Assembly (NCBI GenBank): GCA_938041335.1
Contig: CALIAF010000042.1
Location: 1-61,619 of the forward strand
Length of the DNA stretch: 61,619 nt
Direction of reading: 5' to 3'
Source: an uncultured Ulvibacter sp.
Lineage (GTDB): Bacteria > Bacteroidota > Bacteroidia > Flavobacteriales > Flavobacteriaceae
The notes under the pieces are model-generated. The model was not told the origin of the DNA and ran no database searches. It saw nothing but the letters and a program-made list of their open reading frames with translations. Below, in pieces: positions 45,596-54,585 of this stretch. A program made the translations under genes and the position numbers. Within the stretch, counting starts at the first letter, position 1. Each line of letters starts with the position of its first letter.

Positions 45596-46321
45596 ATGAT
45601 GAAATGTATTATTGTTGATGATGAAACTGCGGCAAGAGCTATTATTAGCCACCTGTGTTCGCAAGTAGATACTTTAGAAGTGGTGGGTGAGTTTCCCAAC
45701 GCGATGCAGGCCATTAAGTATTTAAATAAAAATGAGGTAGACCTTATTTTTCTGGATATCCATATGCCAGATTTCACGGGTTTTGATTTTATTGACAGCT
45801 TAAAGAATCCTCCTAACATTATCTTAACAACATCAGATAAAAATTTTGCTATAGAGGCATTTGAGTATGACTGTATTGTTGATTACTTAGTAAAACCGGT
45901 GTTATTACCTCGATTTTTAAAAGCAATACAAAAGGCGGAAAATTTTGTGAGCACAACGGGAGATACCCCAGCAGTCGCTCCTGTTTCTAAACAACCCGAA
46001 TCTACTTCAACTAAAGAGCTATATGTAAATATAGATAGACGTTTGGTTAAGATTGATTTTGATAGTATCTTCTTGGTCGAGGCTAAAGGTGATTATATTT
46101 TAATAAAAACGGAAGGTAAAAATTATACCGTACATTCTACATTAAAGAAGATTGAGGATAAATTATCTGGTAGTTCTTTTTTAAAAATACACCGCTCGTA
46201 TATTATCAATATCAAGAAAATTATCGATATCGAAGACAATAGTGTTTTGATAGCAAAAGATGTTATTCCTATTAGTAGATCTAATAGGCCAGAATTAATG
46301 AAAAGACTTAATCTTTTGTAG
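45596..46321 (+). CDS. LytTR-family response regulator (DNA-binding)
   Basis: 241 residues. A receiver domain (1-120) with acidic IIVDDE, phosphoacceptor Asp54 (LIFLDIHMPDFTG), TSD and Lys in YLVKPVL is followed by a short linker. The LytTR DNA-binding domain (about 140-240) shows ELYVNIDRRLVKIDFDSIFLVEAKGDYI, FLKIHRSYIINI and VIPISRSNRPELM. LytTR regulators (AlgR, AgrA, LytR) bind paired 9-bp-type sites on one DNA face and often control exopolysaccharide and virulence genes. It is the last gene of the sensory operon and stands directly upstream of the polysaccharide locus. Confidence 0.95.
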   Translation: MMKCIIVDDETAARAIISHLCSQVDTLEVVGEFPNAMQAIKYLNKNEVDLIFLDIHMPDFTGFDFIDSLKNPPNIILTTSDKNFAIEAFEYDCIVDYLVKPVLLPRFLKAIQKAENFVSTTGDTPAVAPVSKQPESTSTKELYVNIDRRLVKIDFDSIFLVEAKGDYILIKTEGKNYTVHSTLKKIEDKLSGSSFLKIHRSYIINIKKIIDIEDNSVLIAKDVIPISRSNRPELMKRLNLL

Positions 46322-46436
46322 TCTTTTAAGTTTTAATAGTTTCCACTTTTTAAAAGCTTCTTTCGCTCAAAATCTCCTGGGCATAACCACGAACTGACCT
46401 TTATTATTTCTGAAACACCATAGAATACCATTTACT

Positions 46437-46463
46437 GTCGACGAATGGAATTTTACTGAAGAT
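46437..46463. promoter_or_regulatory. Candidate LytTR site upstream of the TPR porin gene (region B)
   Basis: GTCGACGAATGG (46437-46448) is the exact reverse complement of CCATTCGTCGAC in region A. A direct repeat TTTACTG at 46431 and 46452 is also 21 bp apart. Orientation is opposite to the other regions, and the -7 element is unclear (TATCTTGC at 46485 or TGCATTTG at 46490). Confidence 0.45.
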
Positions 46464-46510
46464 TAAAATACTTCGATGTACTCATATCTTGCATTTGTAA
46501 AATAGCAAGA

Positions 46511-48550
46511 ATGAAAACACTACAATTAATTATCGTTTTATTAAGTTTCACAGTACAGGCCCAGCAAATGGAAACTGGGTTCACTTACCTTGAAGAAGGG
46601 AATTGGACAGAAGCTTCTACTTTTTTTAAAAATGTATTAGAAGAATACCCAGATAATAAAACGGCTAAACTCTGTTACGGAAGAGCGATTGGACTTGCTG
46701 GAAAGCCAGAAGAGGCTGCTGTAGTTTTTACTTCATTATTGGATACATATCCTGGAGATTTTGAAATTCAATTAAACTTGGCTGAATCTTTATTATGGAG
46801 AGAGAAGTATGAGGAGGCAGAAGTTTTTTATCTAGAATTAGTTGCAAAAAACGCAACAAGTTTTCCAGCTTTGCTCGGGTTAGCTAATACCTATTCTAAT
46901 TTAAAGAAATATGAGGTAGCCTTAGATTTTGTAACAAAAGCGCTTCAAGTCGATCCTGAAAATTTCGGTGCAAAAACGAGTAGAAAGTATATGAAGTTAG
47001 GAATGGCTTCTCAGCTTATAAAAAGCAATAATCAAGAACTAGCTATTACATTACTTAATGAAAATTGTGTAGATTTTCCAGGGGATAGCGAATCACTAAG
47101 TGCCTTGGCAGAACTTTATATGGCTCAAAAAGATTTTGAGAAGGCTAATGACTCTTACCTTTCTATTAAGGATAGCGTAGTCTTATATCGCGGGGTATCT
47201 TTAGTTGCACATAAAATGTTTAAAGATAAAAAAGCCTTGGCCTATGCTAAGAATGGGGTTAATTTTTCTGTAAAGAATGATTCTATTCAGTATTTAACAG
47301 CTAATGAGCGATTAGTGCAGGCACTTGTATGGAGTGGGAAATATAGCCAAGCATCAGCTATTATTGAATCTTTGAAGCTTCGTTTTCCTGAGAACGCTAC
47401 AGTATTAGCACTTGAGGCGACCGTAGGAATGTATACTTCAAAATTTGCAAAGAGTATCGCACACTATGAGGCAATACTGGCAATCGACAGTACTTCTTTT
47501 GACGGGAACTTAGGGATTGCTAATGCATATAGAGCAAAAGGAGAAAGAACAATCGCCATTTCTTATGCAGAAAAGACGCTTCAATTCTATCCTGATCAAA
47601 AAGATGCAATGACTTTAATAGCAACTATCAAGAACGAAATGCTTCCAGAAGTTCAAGTTAGAGGTGCGATGACTGTAGATAATGGTGACAATGAAGCCTG
47701 GTCTTATGGTGCTTCTTTAAACATCCCTATATCAGAGCGATTTAAGACCTTCTTTTCATATGATTACAGAACAACAACTAATAGTACAATAAACACAATG
47801 GCAAATAGCACTCAGTTTACTGCGGGTAGTTCTTATCGTGTGGTCAATAATGTGAAGATTCATTCTTCATTAAGTGTGATTAGTGCTAATGCAAATACGG
47901 AAGAGTATTCAAATATTAATGGAGCATTAAAAGTTACAGCTAGACCCTTACCAAATCAATTTTTGAGTGTAGGGTATAACAGAGCGCTACAAGATTTTAA
48001 CGCGAGTTTGATTGAAGAGAAAATTTTCATGAACAACTTTAATGTGAGTCATAATATCAGTTCAAATTTTGGATTAGGCTGGTATACTTCTTATACGTAC
48101 ACAGCTCAAACTGATGCAAACGAACGTAACTTATTGTTTACATCACTGTATTACAATCTTTCTAAGCGACCAGCAATTAAAGCGGGTATCAATTATCAGT
48201 ATATGGGATTCTCAAAGCAAGTGCCTACATTATACTTTAGTCCTTCTAAGTACCAGTCAGTAGAAGTTTTTGCAGAAGCAAGTGGAACCTTAGGAGTTCT
48301 TGATTACAGTTTAAATAGTGCCTTTGGTAAGCAGTTTGTTGAAAACGATACAGCGACTTCTCTTTTTAGAATAGAAGCGAGAGCTGGTATTAATCTAGCA
48401 AATAATCTTAGAGGTTCTGTCTATGGAAAGTATAGCAACATCGCTTCGGCAACGGCTTCTGGCTTTTCTTTTACAGAAGTAGGATTTCAAGTTTCTTGGA
48501 AAATTGGTAAAAGAGCATCAAAAGAAAACACTACTAAAAAAGCTTTATAG
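46511..48550 (+). CDS. TPR/outer-membrane beta-barrel protein, candidate polysaccharide export porin
   Basis: 679 residues with a signal peptide (1-18, ending VQAQ). About ten TPR units fill residues 20-380 (TYLEEGNWTEASTFFKNVLEEYPDN and so on). The C-terminal 300 residues form a beta-barrel of the YaiO type: VQVRGAMTVDN, SLNIPISERFKTFFSYDYR, LSVGYNRALQDF, and the last strand FTEVGFQVSWKIGK. The layout of periplasmic TPR plus outer-membrane barrel is that of PgaA, BcsC, PelB and AlgK/AlgE exporters. With glycosyltransferases and a flippase downstream, it is the best candidate for the outer-membrane exit of an exopolysaccharide. Confidence 0.82.
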   Translation: MKTLQLIIVLLSFTVQAQQMETGFTYLEEGNWTEASTFFKNVLEEYPDNKTAKLCYGRAIGLAGKPEEAAVVFTSLLDTYPGDFEIQLNLAESLLWREKYEEAEVFYLELVAKNATSFPALLGLANTYSNLKKYEVALDFVTKALQVDPENFGAKTSRKYMKLGMASQLIKSNNQELAITLLNENCVDFPGDSESLSALAELYMAQKDFEKANDSYLSIKDSVVLYRGVSLVAHKMFKDKKALAYAKNGVNFSVKNDSIQYLTANERLVQALVWSGKYSQASAIIESLKLRFPENATVLALEATVGMYTSKFAKSIAHYEAILAIDSTSFDGNLGIANAYRAKGERTIAISYAEKTLQFYPDQKDAMTLIATIKNEMLPEVQVRGAMTVDNGDNEAWSYGASLNIPISERFKTFFSYDYRTTTNSTINTMANSTQFTAGSSYRVVNNVKIHSSLSVISANANTEEYSNINGALKVTARPLPNQFLSVGYNRALQDFNASLIEEKIFMNNFNVSHNISSNFGLGWYTSYTYTAQTDANERNLLFTSLYYNLSKRPAIKAGINYQYMGFSKQVPTLYFSPSKYQSVEVFAEASGTLGVLDYSLNSAFGKQFVENDTATSLFRIEARAGINLANNLRGSVYGKYSNIASATASGFSFTEVGFQVSWKIGKRASKENTTKKAL

Positions 48551-48562
48551 TTACGTATTTAC

Positions 48563-48631
48563 CATTGGTCTATAGCAAAGCTCCACTCGTCTACGATGCT
48601 CGATTTAAGCTTTAATGTATCCCGATATTTG
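48563..48631 (+). promoter_or_regulatory. Candidate LytTR sites and promoter upstream of STAS/flippase genes (region C)
   Basis: CATTGGTCTAT (48563-48573) and CACTCGTCTAC (48584-48594) are direct repeats 21 bp apart. The -7-like GATATTTG (48624-48631) begins 29 bp after the second. No TTG -33 element is at the proper distance, as expected for an activator-dependent promoter. The leader then runs to the 34-aa ORF at 48657. Confidence 0.6.
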
Positions 48632-48656
48632 CATCAGAACAAAACAATAGAACAAA

Positions 48657-48761
48657 ATGGAAACATCAAATTACAATAATTGCTTAGAAGTTATTTATAG
48701 AGCAGAAGAAGCTACAACAGAAAACACAATGACTGTTGTTTATAGAAAAATCAACAATTAA
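48657..48761 (+). CDS. Possible 34-aa leader peptide or small protein
   Basis: ATG 48657 to TAA 48761 encodes 34 residues (METSNYNNCLEVIYRAEEAT at the start, then TENTMTVVYRKINN). It is the first open frame after the predicted promoter, about 20 nt from the expected start of transcription, and is followed 25 bp later by the STAS gene. It has no membrane segment and no family. The even spread of charged residues and the position make it plausible, but chance cannot be excluded. Confidence 0.4.
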   Translation: METSNYNNCLEVIYRAEEATTENTMTVVYRKINN

Positions 48762-48786
48762 TTAATAATCATTAAAAAAATATATT

Positions 48787-49083
48787 ATGTCATTACAGAT
48801 CACAACAACTCAAAATGAGATTGCATTAAAAGGAAATTTAACAGCAAATACAATCTTTCAAATTAAGAGATTTTGCACCACATTATTAGAACAGGAAGGT
48901 TCATTACATGTAAATCTTTCGGGATTAGATCAAGTTGATGTTTCTGCAGCGCTAATGTTACGCGACTTACAAATGGATGCTTATAACACCAATAAAGTTT
49001 TAACGGTAACAAATGGTGAGAATCAAAAAATATTAGGTGCATTTAGAATGCTAGATCATCAAGTGCTTCAGGCAGCAGCATAA
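48787..49083 (+). CDS. STAS-domain protein (anti-sigma-factor antagonist-like)
   Basis: 98 residues, a single STAS domain: EIALKGNLTANTIFQIKRF, SLHVNLSGLDQVDVSAALMLRDL and ILGAFRMLDHQVL. Ser53 in VDVSAA is at the position phosphorylated in SpoIIAA-type antagonists. It belongs to the polysaccharide locus, 8 bp before the flippase gene. STAS proteins also regulate polysaccharide secretion in Vibrio (SypA) and Pseudomonas relatives through partner switching. No anti-sigma kinase is visible in the window. Confidence 0.85.
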   Translation: MSLQITTTQNEIALKGNLTANTIFQIKRFCTTLLEQEGSLHVNLSGLDQVDVSAALMLRDLQMDAYNTNKVLTVTNGENQKILGAFRMLDHQVLQAAA

Positions 49084-49091
49084 TTATTAAA

Positions 49092-50333
49092 ATGATGTAC
49101 GCACTTAAACACAGACTAGGCATAACCATCAAACCAGAGTTGCTATTTATTTTGAGCAGCTTTGTGGTAAATGGAGGTAACTATATTTATAATCTATTAA
49201 TGGGTAGAATACTTGGCCCAGCAGCATTTGCAGACGTTGCCATCCTCATAACATTGTTGTTGGTTATTTCTTTTGTTGCCATGACGTTTCAAGTGGTCGT
49301 ATCAAAATTTACTGTCGAGTTGAATACTTCGGAAATAGCCTCATTTAAAAAATGGGTGCTGCAACGTGCAACAGCAGTAGGTTTTATTTTAGGGGCTTTA
49401 ACAATCTTATTCTCAAAAGAGCTGCAGTCGTTTTTTAATACTTCATCTTCAACAATGTTTCTTTTTTTCGGGATAGGGATTCCTGTTTATTTTATTACAA
49501 GCGTTCACCGTGGTAGTTTGCAAGGCGACACCAATTTTACAGCACTCTCAGGGTCCTATCAAATGGAAATGTGGGTGCGACTTATTGGGACCTTTGGGCT
49601 ATTATTTTTATTAGGTCTTAAACCCATAGAGAGTGTTTCCATTGCTATCGCATTTTCTTTTGTCGCTGGATTATTTCCGTGGAGAAAAAGAGAAGGCACT
49701 AAAGTGGCAATGCCTAAATTGTCTACCGCCAATAAAAAATTAATTAAAAAGTTCTTTTTACTCACTGCATTTTACGAGTGCACCCAAATTATTTGCAATA
49801 ACAGCGATATACTTTTAGTTAAACATTTTTTTGATGCAACAGAATCTGGCTTGTACGCTTCGTTAGCACTTATAGGTAGAGTGATATATTTTATTACTTG
49901 GATGTTTGTAATGTTGTTGTTGCCCAAAGTAGTTATGCTGAGAAAAGAAGGGCAAAAAACAAAACCACTTTTAATAAAATACGTAGGTTACATTTCTGTA
50001 TTTGCATTGTGTACAACAGCACTCGCATTTTTGTTTCCTCAGACTGCAGTATCTCTTCTTTTTGGCGAAGCTTATATGAGTATAGCAAATTTACTAGGAT
50101 GGTATGCGCTTGCTACATCTCTCTTTGCAATCTCTAATATTTTTGCCTATTACTTTCTTTCTCTAGATCAATATCTTCCCATTTTATTTTCGGGTATAAT
50201 GGGAATAGCACAAGTGTTATTAGTGGTGTTTTTTCACGATAGTTTATTTCAAGTAGTGCTTATGCAAATAATCGCAATGGCGGTACTTCTCGTATTACAA
50301 CTGGCGTATTTTTTTAAGTATGATGCTAAATAA
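49092..50333 (+). CDS. Wzx-like polysaccharide flippase (MOP superfamily)
   Basis: 413 residues, twelve or so membrane segments across the whole length. N-terminal FVVNGGNYIYNLLMGRILGPAAFADVAIL is the classic oligosaccharide flippase lead (GNxxYxxxxGRxLGPxxF). The middle QIICNNSDILLVKHFFDATESGLYASLALIGR is also typical. It should move a lipid-linked sugar unit or polymer precursor across the inner membrane. A strong terminator follows, separating it from the GT4 gene. Confidence 0.88.
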   Translation: MMYALKHRLGITIKPELLFILSSFVVNGGNYIYNLLMGRILGPAAFADVAILITLLLVISFVAMTFQVVVSKFTVELNTSEIASFKKWVLQRATAVGFILGALTILFSKELQSFFNTSSSTMFLFFGIGIPVYFITSVHRGSLQGDTNFTALSGSYQMEMWVRLIGTFGLLFLLGLKPIESVSIAIAFSFVAGLFPWRKREGTKVAMPKLSTANKKLIKKFFLLTAFYECTQIICNNSDILLVKHFFDATESGLYASLALIGRVIYFITWMFVMLLLPKVVMLRKEGQKTKPLLIKYVGYISVFALCTTALAFLFPQTAVSLLFGEAYMSIANLLGWYALATSLFAISNIFAYYFLSLDQYLPILFSGIMGIAQVLLVVFFHDSLFQVVLMQIIAMAVLLVLQLAYFFKYDAK

Positions 50334-50372
50334 ACCGTTTGAGTATTAAATAACGGTTTTCAAATTTAATAG

Positions 50373-50423
50373 GTCTTTTTTATGTTACCAGGTTTGACCT
50401 TGTACCATAAAAAAGACTTTTTT
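50373..50423 (+). terminator. Rho-independent terminator after the flippase gene
   Basis: Perfect 12-bp stem GTCTTTTTTATG (50373-50384) with CATAAAAAAGAC (50406-50417), 21-base loop, followed by six T. Confidence 0.8.
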
Positions 50424-50494
50424 GTTGTGGTGTATTCCTTCCAGTTTTAAAACAGAACAAAATATAAACATTGAACTCTCAATCCCTTAAAAAT

Positions 50495-50584
50495 AGATAG
50501 TCTATAGATAAATTCCACTCGTCTATAGCAATCTGCCAACCATCGATTCTGCTCTATTTTAACCCCTTAACCTCCGCATCTTTG
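50495..50584 (+). promoter_or_regulatory. Candidate LytTR triple site and promoter of the GT4 gene (region D)
   Basis: Three direct repeats at 21-bp steps: AGATAGTCTAT (50495-50505), CACTCGTCTAT (50516-50526), CAACCATCGAT (50537-50547). The first two share GTCTATAG exactly. The -7-like CATCTTTG (50577-50584) starts 29 bp after the third site. No -33 TTG at standard distance. Confidence 0.62.
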
Positions 50585-50620
50585 CAGTGTAAACAAACAA
50601 TAACACTTAAAAATATAAAG

Positions 50621-51826
50621 ATGAAATTAGGAATTGTAACAGCGTATCCACCAAGTAAAGTAACCTTAAATGAGTATGCTTTTCATTTAGTAAAAAACTT
50701 TAGAAAACAAGATCAAGTGTCTGAAATTATTTTATATACAGACGCAACAGAAGAAGAAGCAGCTATAAATTTTGAAGGACACGGTTGTAAAATAACGGTA
50801 AAACAATGCTGGAAATTTAATAGCTACACAAACGTGCTTTCTATAGATAAAGCGATCAGAGAAACACAACCAGATGCAGTTCTTTATAATCTTCAGTTTA
50901 TGAAATTTGGAGATAAAAAGATAGCAGCTGCATTAGGTCTTTTCTCTCCTTGGATGACAAAATTAAAAGGAATTAAAACTACCGTATTATTGCATAACAT
51001 ACTAGAAATGGTAGATCTTTCTAGCGCTGGTTTTACGCAAAGTAAATTTAAAGCTAGAATCTTAAATGGTATAGGAAACGTTCTTACTCGTGTGATCTTA
51101 AAAGCAGATACAATTGCTGTAACGATGGAAAAATATGTGACAATACTACAAGACAAGTATAAAGCAGACAACATAACATTAATACCGCACGGTACATTTG
51201 AGATCCCAGCAGAGCCAACTTATAATTTAGATAAAGGACCTAAGCAGATTATGACTTTTGGAAAGTTTGGTACCTACAAAAAAATTGAAGCGATGATTGA
51301 GGCTGTTGCCATAGTGAGAAAAGAGACTAATGAAGAACTAGAGATTGTGATTGCAGGAACAGATAACCCTAACACACCAGGTTATTTAGCAGGTGTAGAA
51401 AAGCAATATGCAGATGTACCTAATTTAAGGTTTACGGGCTATGTAGAAGAAGAAGATGTGCCAGTACTATTTGGAGAAGCTGCAATGGTTGTTTTTCCGT
51501 ACACTTCAACTACAGGAAGCTCTGGAGTATTGCACCAAGCAGGTAGTTTTGGTAAAGCCGTTGTTATGCCAGATCTTGGAGACTTAAGTTTATTAGTTAA
51601 AGAAGAAGGGTATGAGGGAGCATTTTTTGAACCAACGTGTACCAAGAGTCTTGCGTCTGCTATCAAAAAATTAGTTTTAGAGGATGACTATAGAAAAGCA
51701 ATAGCAAAGAAAAATTATCAAGCTGCAACGGCATTACCTATGAGTGAGATCACAAGAAGATATATCAATACATTTAGAGAGATACAACTAGATACTACAG
51801 CTTATGAATTTGATGTAGCTGCTTAA
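50621..51826 (+). CDS. Family 4 glycosyltransferase
   Basis: About 401 residues from ATG 50621, chosen because MKLGIVTAYPPSKVTLNEYAFHLV is the normal GT-B start; the frame is open to 50582 inside the -7 region. The C-terminal half carries the GT4 nucleotide-sugar site: ITLIPHGTFE, IMTFGKFGTYKKIE, IVIAGTDNP, LRFTGYVEEEDVPVLFGEAAMVVFPYTSTTGSSGVLHQAGSFG (E-x7-E variant region). Cytosolic; adds a sugar to a lipid-linked or growing polysaccharide. Stop codons of this gene and the convergent GH-A gene are adjacent. Confidence 0.9.
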   Translation: MKLGIVTAYPPSKVTLNEYAFHLVKNFRKQDQVSEIILYTDATEEEAAINFEGHGCKITVKQCWKFNSYTNVLSIDKAIRETQPDAVLYNLQFMKFGDKKIAAALGLFSPWMTKLKGIKTTVLLHNILEMVDLSSAGFTQSKFKARILNGIGNVLTRVILKADTIAVTMEKYVTILQDKYKADNITLIPHGTFEIPAEPTYNLDKGPKQIMTFGKFGTYKKIEAMIEAVAIVRKETNEELEIVIAGTDNPNTPGYLAGVEKQYADVPNLRFTGYVEEEDVPVLFGEAAMVVFPYTSTTGSSGVLHQAGSFGKAVVMPDLGDLSLLVKEEGYEGAFFEPTCTKSLASAIKKLVLEDDYRKAIAKKNYQAATALPMSEITRRYINTFREIQLDTTAYEFDVAA

Positions 51827-53341
51827 TTAGTGATCTAAAGATTTGAATAAATTATATGATTCTTTAGGTGTTCCTTCAAGGTCAATTAGCCCAAAGTGTT
51901 CTTGTTTGTTTTTACGCCAGGGATAGTTTCCTGCCACAGAAGAAGGGATGTTTTCAAAATCATATAAGGTCCAAAAAAGATAGTTTCGGCTATCTTTTTT
52001 TTGCATTTCTAAGAAGGTCTCGTAATAGGCGTGTTGGTCCTTTTCAGAATTGCCCAATACATTCCATAAACCAAAATCTGTAGACAGACCAAACTCTTGC
52101 AATACAATTGGTTTCTTGGTCTGTGCTTCAATACTATTAAAAGCCTCTGGCAAGGTCTCTAATGATTGATAATGATGAAAGCTTATATAGTCTACCGTGT
52201 TTACTAGATGAGTGGCAGCAACGGCAGTTGACCATCCTATGGTGGTTGGATGGATCGAGTCTATTTCTTTAATAGCGTGATTCATTTCTTGAAGCCAAGC
52301 AGTCACACGATGTTTGCTTCTAGACTCAAAATCTAAATCGGGCTCGTTTTTAATATCCCAGCTATGCAATGCTTTATGGTCTGCAACAGCGGCAACTATA
52401 GTTTGTGCGTGTAATTGTGTTCTTGACCAGTCTAAAACCGAGTAGTCACCATAAAAGTCAAAAAGCGTTACAATTACTTTAAGGTTATTAGCTTCAGCTA
52501 TATCTAATAATTGCCTTAGTTTCTCAATTTTTGTTTCTGAAACAGTCGCACCCCCAAAATCTTCGTATCCGATAAATATGCGAATGCTTTCAAAACCTAA
52601 TGAATTTATTTTTTGAAAATCGGAGTCTATTACCTCCAAAGAAAAAGAAGCATTAAAAGTATCCCAAGGACTGTCTTTAGGGTAATAATTAAGTCCTATT
52701 ACGGGATCAAATTGTAAAATTTCAGTACTTGGTTCTATGGGTGTGCTAACATTAATTTTTTCTTGGTGTCTTATACGCCAGTAACCATCTTCAAGAAGCA
52801 TAATAATCTTGTAGCTTGCTGTTTCCGTAGTTTCAAATTGAAAGATGTCATTTACATACGTTGCGCTGTAAGTTCTCACATCTGCATCTGTAAAGGTCAC
52901 CATGTTACCATCTGCACTGTAAAAATCTAAGGTAATGTTGTGATTTAATGAGGTAGATTCTATTCTCGTTTTCTGTTTGGCATGGTGCGCTACAATGGCA
53001 ATCAAATGCTCTTTTGCATTTTCTGTATACACATCTGCGATGCCTTGCGTGTCGACACCTCTTAAACTTTGTGCTCGCGTATACCACGCATCTAGGTAGT
53101 GTTGCTCTATTTTTTTAAGGGACGGCTGCTCCATAGGTCGCCCTTCGCTGTTAAGGGTGTTCCAGCTTACTTTTGGGGTGTAGTAGTTTTCTTTTGCAAG
53201 GTCTTTATGAAACATGCTTGCTCTATCTGCACCTGTGTTTAAGTAATTTAAAACCTGTGCAATACCAAAAAGGATAAAGCCATTGACAAGAACAAATCCG
53301 GCAATTATTAAAATTCTATATGTTACCTTATTCCCTTTCAA
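51827..53341 (-). CDS. Membrane-anchored clan GH-A (GH5-like) glycoside hydrolase
   Basis: 504 residues. One N-terminal membrane anchor (about 9-33). Residues 65-210 look like an NTF2-type domain (GIADVYTENAKEHL...SYKIIMLLEDGYWRIRHQEKI). Residues 225-500 form a (beta/alpha)8 barrel of clan GH-A: acid/base Glu333 in WDIKNEPDLD, SFHHYQ, nucleophile Glu416 in VLQEFGLST, FWTLYDF. Both catalytic glutamates are in place. Inside an exopolysaccharide locus it is likely to trim or release the polymer in the periplasm, as PelA, PslG and BcsZ do. It overlaps the upstream Ig-like gene by 4 bp. Confidence 0.88.
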   Translation of the reverse strand: MKGNKVTYRILIIAGFVLVNGFILFGIAQVLNYLNTGADRASMFHKDLAKENYYTPKVSWNTLNSEGRPMEQPSLKKIEQHYLDAWYTRAQSLRGVDTQGIADVYTENAKEHLIAIVAHHAKQKTRIESTSLNHNITLDFYSADGNMVTFTDADVRTYSATYVNDIFQFETTETASYKIIMLLEDGYWRIRHQEKINVSTPIEPSTEILQFDPVIGLNYYPKDSPWDTFNASFSLEVIDSDFQKINSLGFESIRIFIGYEDFGGATVSETKIEKLRQLLDIAEANNLKVIVTLFDFYGDYSVLDWSRTQLHAQTIVAAVADHKALHSWDIKNEPDLDFESRSKHRVTAWLQEMNHAIKEIDSIHPTTIGWSTAVAATHLVNTVDYISFHHYQSLETLPEAFNSIEAQTKKPIVLQEFGLSTDFGLWNVLGNSEKDQHAYYETFLEMQKKDSRNYLFWTLYDFENIPSSVAGNYPWRKNKQEHFGLIDLEGTPKESYNLFKSLDH

Positions 53342-54585
53342 TGGATGGTTTTTTTGAAATTCTTAGTGATTCCTAAAGCTGTTATTGTAACATCATATGT
53401 CGCATCAGGATAGAAGTCTTCGGAAATACTAAAACTTGCAAATCCGTCTTTTGAAGAAATTTGGTTTATCTCTTGCTTTCCGTTAATGAATAGTTCTACC
53501 ACGGCACCATCTGGAATGAGTTGGCCTAAATAACTTTTAAGAGGCCCCACTGTAATTGTTCTATTGTTCTCAGAAAATTGTAGTTCAAATTCTTTTAAGA
53601 TAGAGGTAAAGGCGATTGCTATTTCTTGTGAGTCTGCTAATCCTGGTATAGTAGCTTTTATTTTTAAAGTTGTTGGAGCGTCAGGATATAATAATTTTGC
53701 TGTCGCTGTACCATTAATAGTAGTGGCTGAGGTTCTTAAAATCTGGCCATTACTGTCTACTCCTGTAAATTGTACTAGCGTACCGTCTGTAATGATGTTA
53801 TTATATGCGTCTCTCAGTATTGAGGTACTTAATGTGAGTATTTGATTACCATCTGCAAAAGGATGAGGTCGCTCATAAGAGATAACAAAGTCTTTAGGCT
53901 GGTTTGCAAAGACATCTATATTTAGCTCTCTTGATGCGCTATTCTCTAATAATGCTGTCGCAAAAATGCGGCCTTTCTTTTCTGGAGAAAAAATACGTTT
54001 CCAAGCAATTCGCTTATTAATTTTTAACGGAAAAGTCTCAGTGCTTGTCCCTCTTTGTTCATTTATAGTAACTGGAGTTTCATCAATAAGTAAATTGTCA
54101 TAAATGTCTGTAGGTATAGTAACTAACATTGTAAAATCTTTACCGCCAGCAATAATACTAGGAGGTCCAACATACGTCTCGGCTATTTTGTTAATAGCGG
54201 TACTTGGTCGTATCTCAAAACTCCCAGAATCTAGTTTGTTACCTGCTACAATAAAGTCCCATTGTATCCAGCCAGACTTCTTTGATATAAAGTGGGGTAG
54301 GGTGAAGTTTATCGCTTCTTTGTTTGAATCTTTAAACAGTGTTATGATGCCATAAGAAGTAGAGAGTTGTAAAAAAGCTTCTGTTAGGTTTGTTGTATTT
54401 GTGTCCTCAATAGTAGCAGATAGAATAATAGTATCTCCTGCATTATAGCGGCTGCGATCTTCTATTATTTTACCAGTAAGCCCATCGCTATCCTGCTGCA
54501 TTAAGTTGTTTTGGATGGTGTTAAACCCAATACAAATAATGAATAGTGGTAGTATTAACCAGATATGTTTGAATGCTTTTTTCAT
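53338..54585 (-). CDS. Membrane-anchored Ig-like (invasin/Big_1-like) repeat protein
   Basis: 415 residues. N-terminal signal anchor (about 7-24), then four or so Ig-like beta-sandwich units; for example residues 240-330, VISYERPHPFADGNQILTLSTSILRDAYNNIITDGTLVQFTGVDSNGQILRTSATTINGTATAKL, have the bacterial Ig-like (Big_1) pattern. No catalytic motif. Its stop overlaps the start of the GH-A gene, and its start follows the 1,029-aa gene with no gap, so the three act as one unit. Probably a periplasmic scaffold or polymer-binding subunit. Confidence 0.72.
   Translation of the reverse strand: MKKAFKHIWLILPLFIICIGFNTIQNNLMQQDSDGLTGKIIEDRSRYNAGDTIILSATIEDTNTTNLTEAFLQLSTSYGIITLFKDSNKEAINFTLPHFISKKSGWIQWDFIVAGNKLDSGSFEIRPSTAINKIAETYVGPPSIIAGGKDFTMLVTIPTDIYDNLLIDETPVTINEQRGTSTETFPLKINKRIAWKRIFSPEKKGRIFATALLENSASRELNIDVFANQPKDFVISYERPHPFADGNQILTLSTSILRDAYNNIITDGTLVQFTGVDSNGQILRTSATTINGTATAKLLYPDAPTTLKIKATIPGLADSQEIAIAFTSILKEFELQFSENNRTITVGPLKSYLGQLIPDGAVVELFINGKQEINQISSKDGFASFSISEDFYPDATYDVTITALGITKNFKKTIH

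Noticed and set aside
46381-46490. Further LytTR-like half-sites in region B (for example TTCGATGTACT at 46472)
   Set aside because: Spacing of 35 bp and several mismatches do not fit the 21-bp rule seen elsewhere; only the 46437 site was kept.
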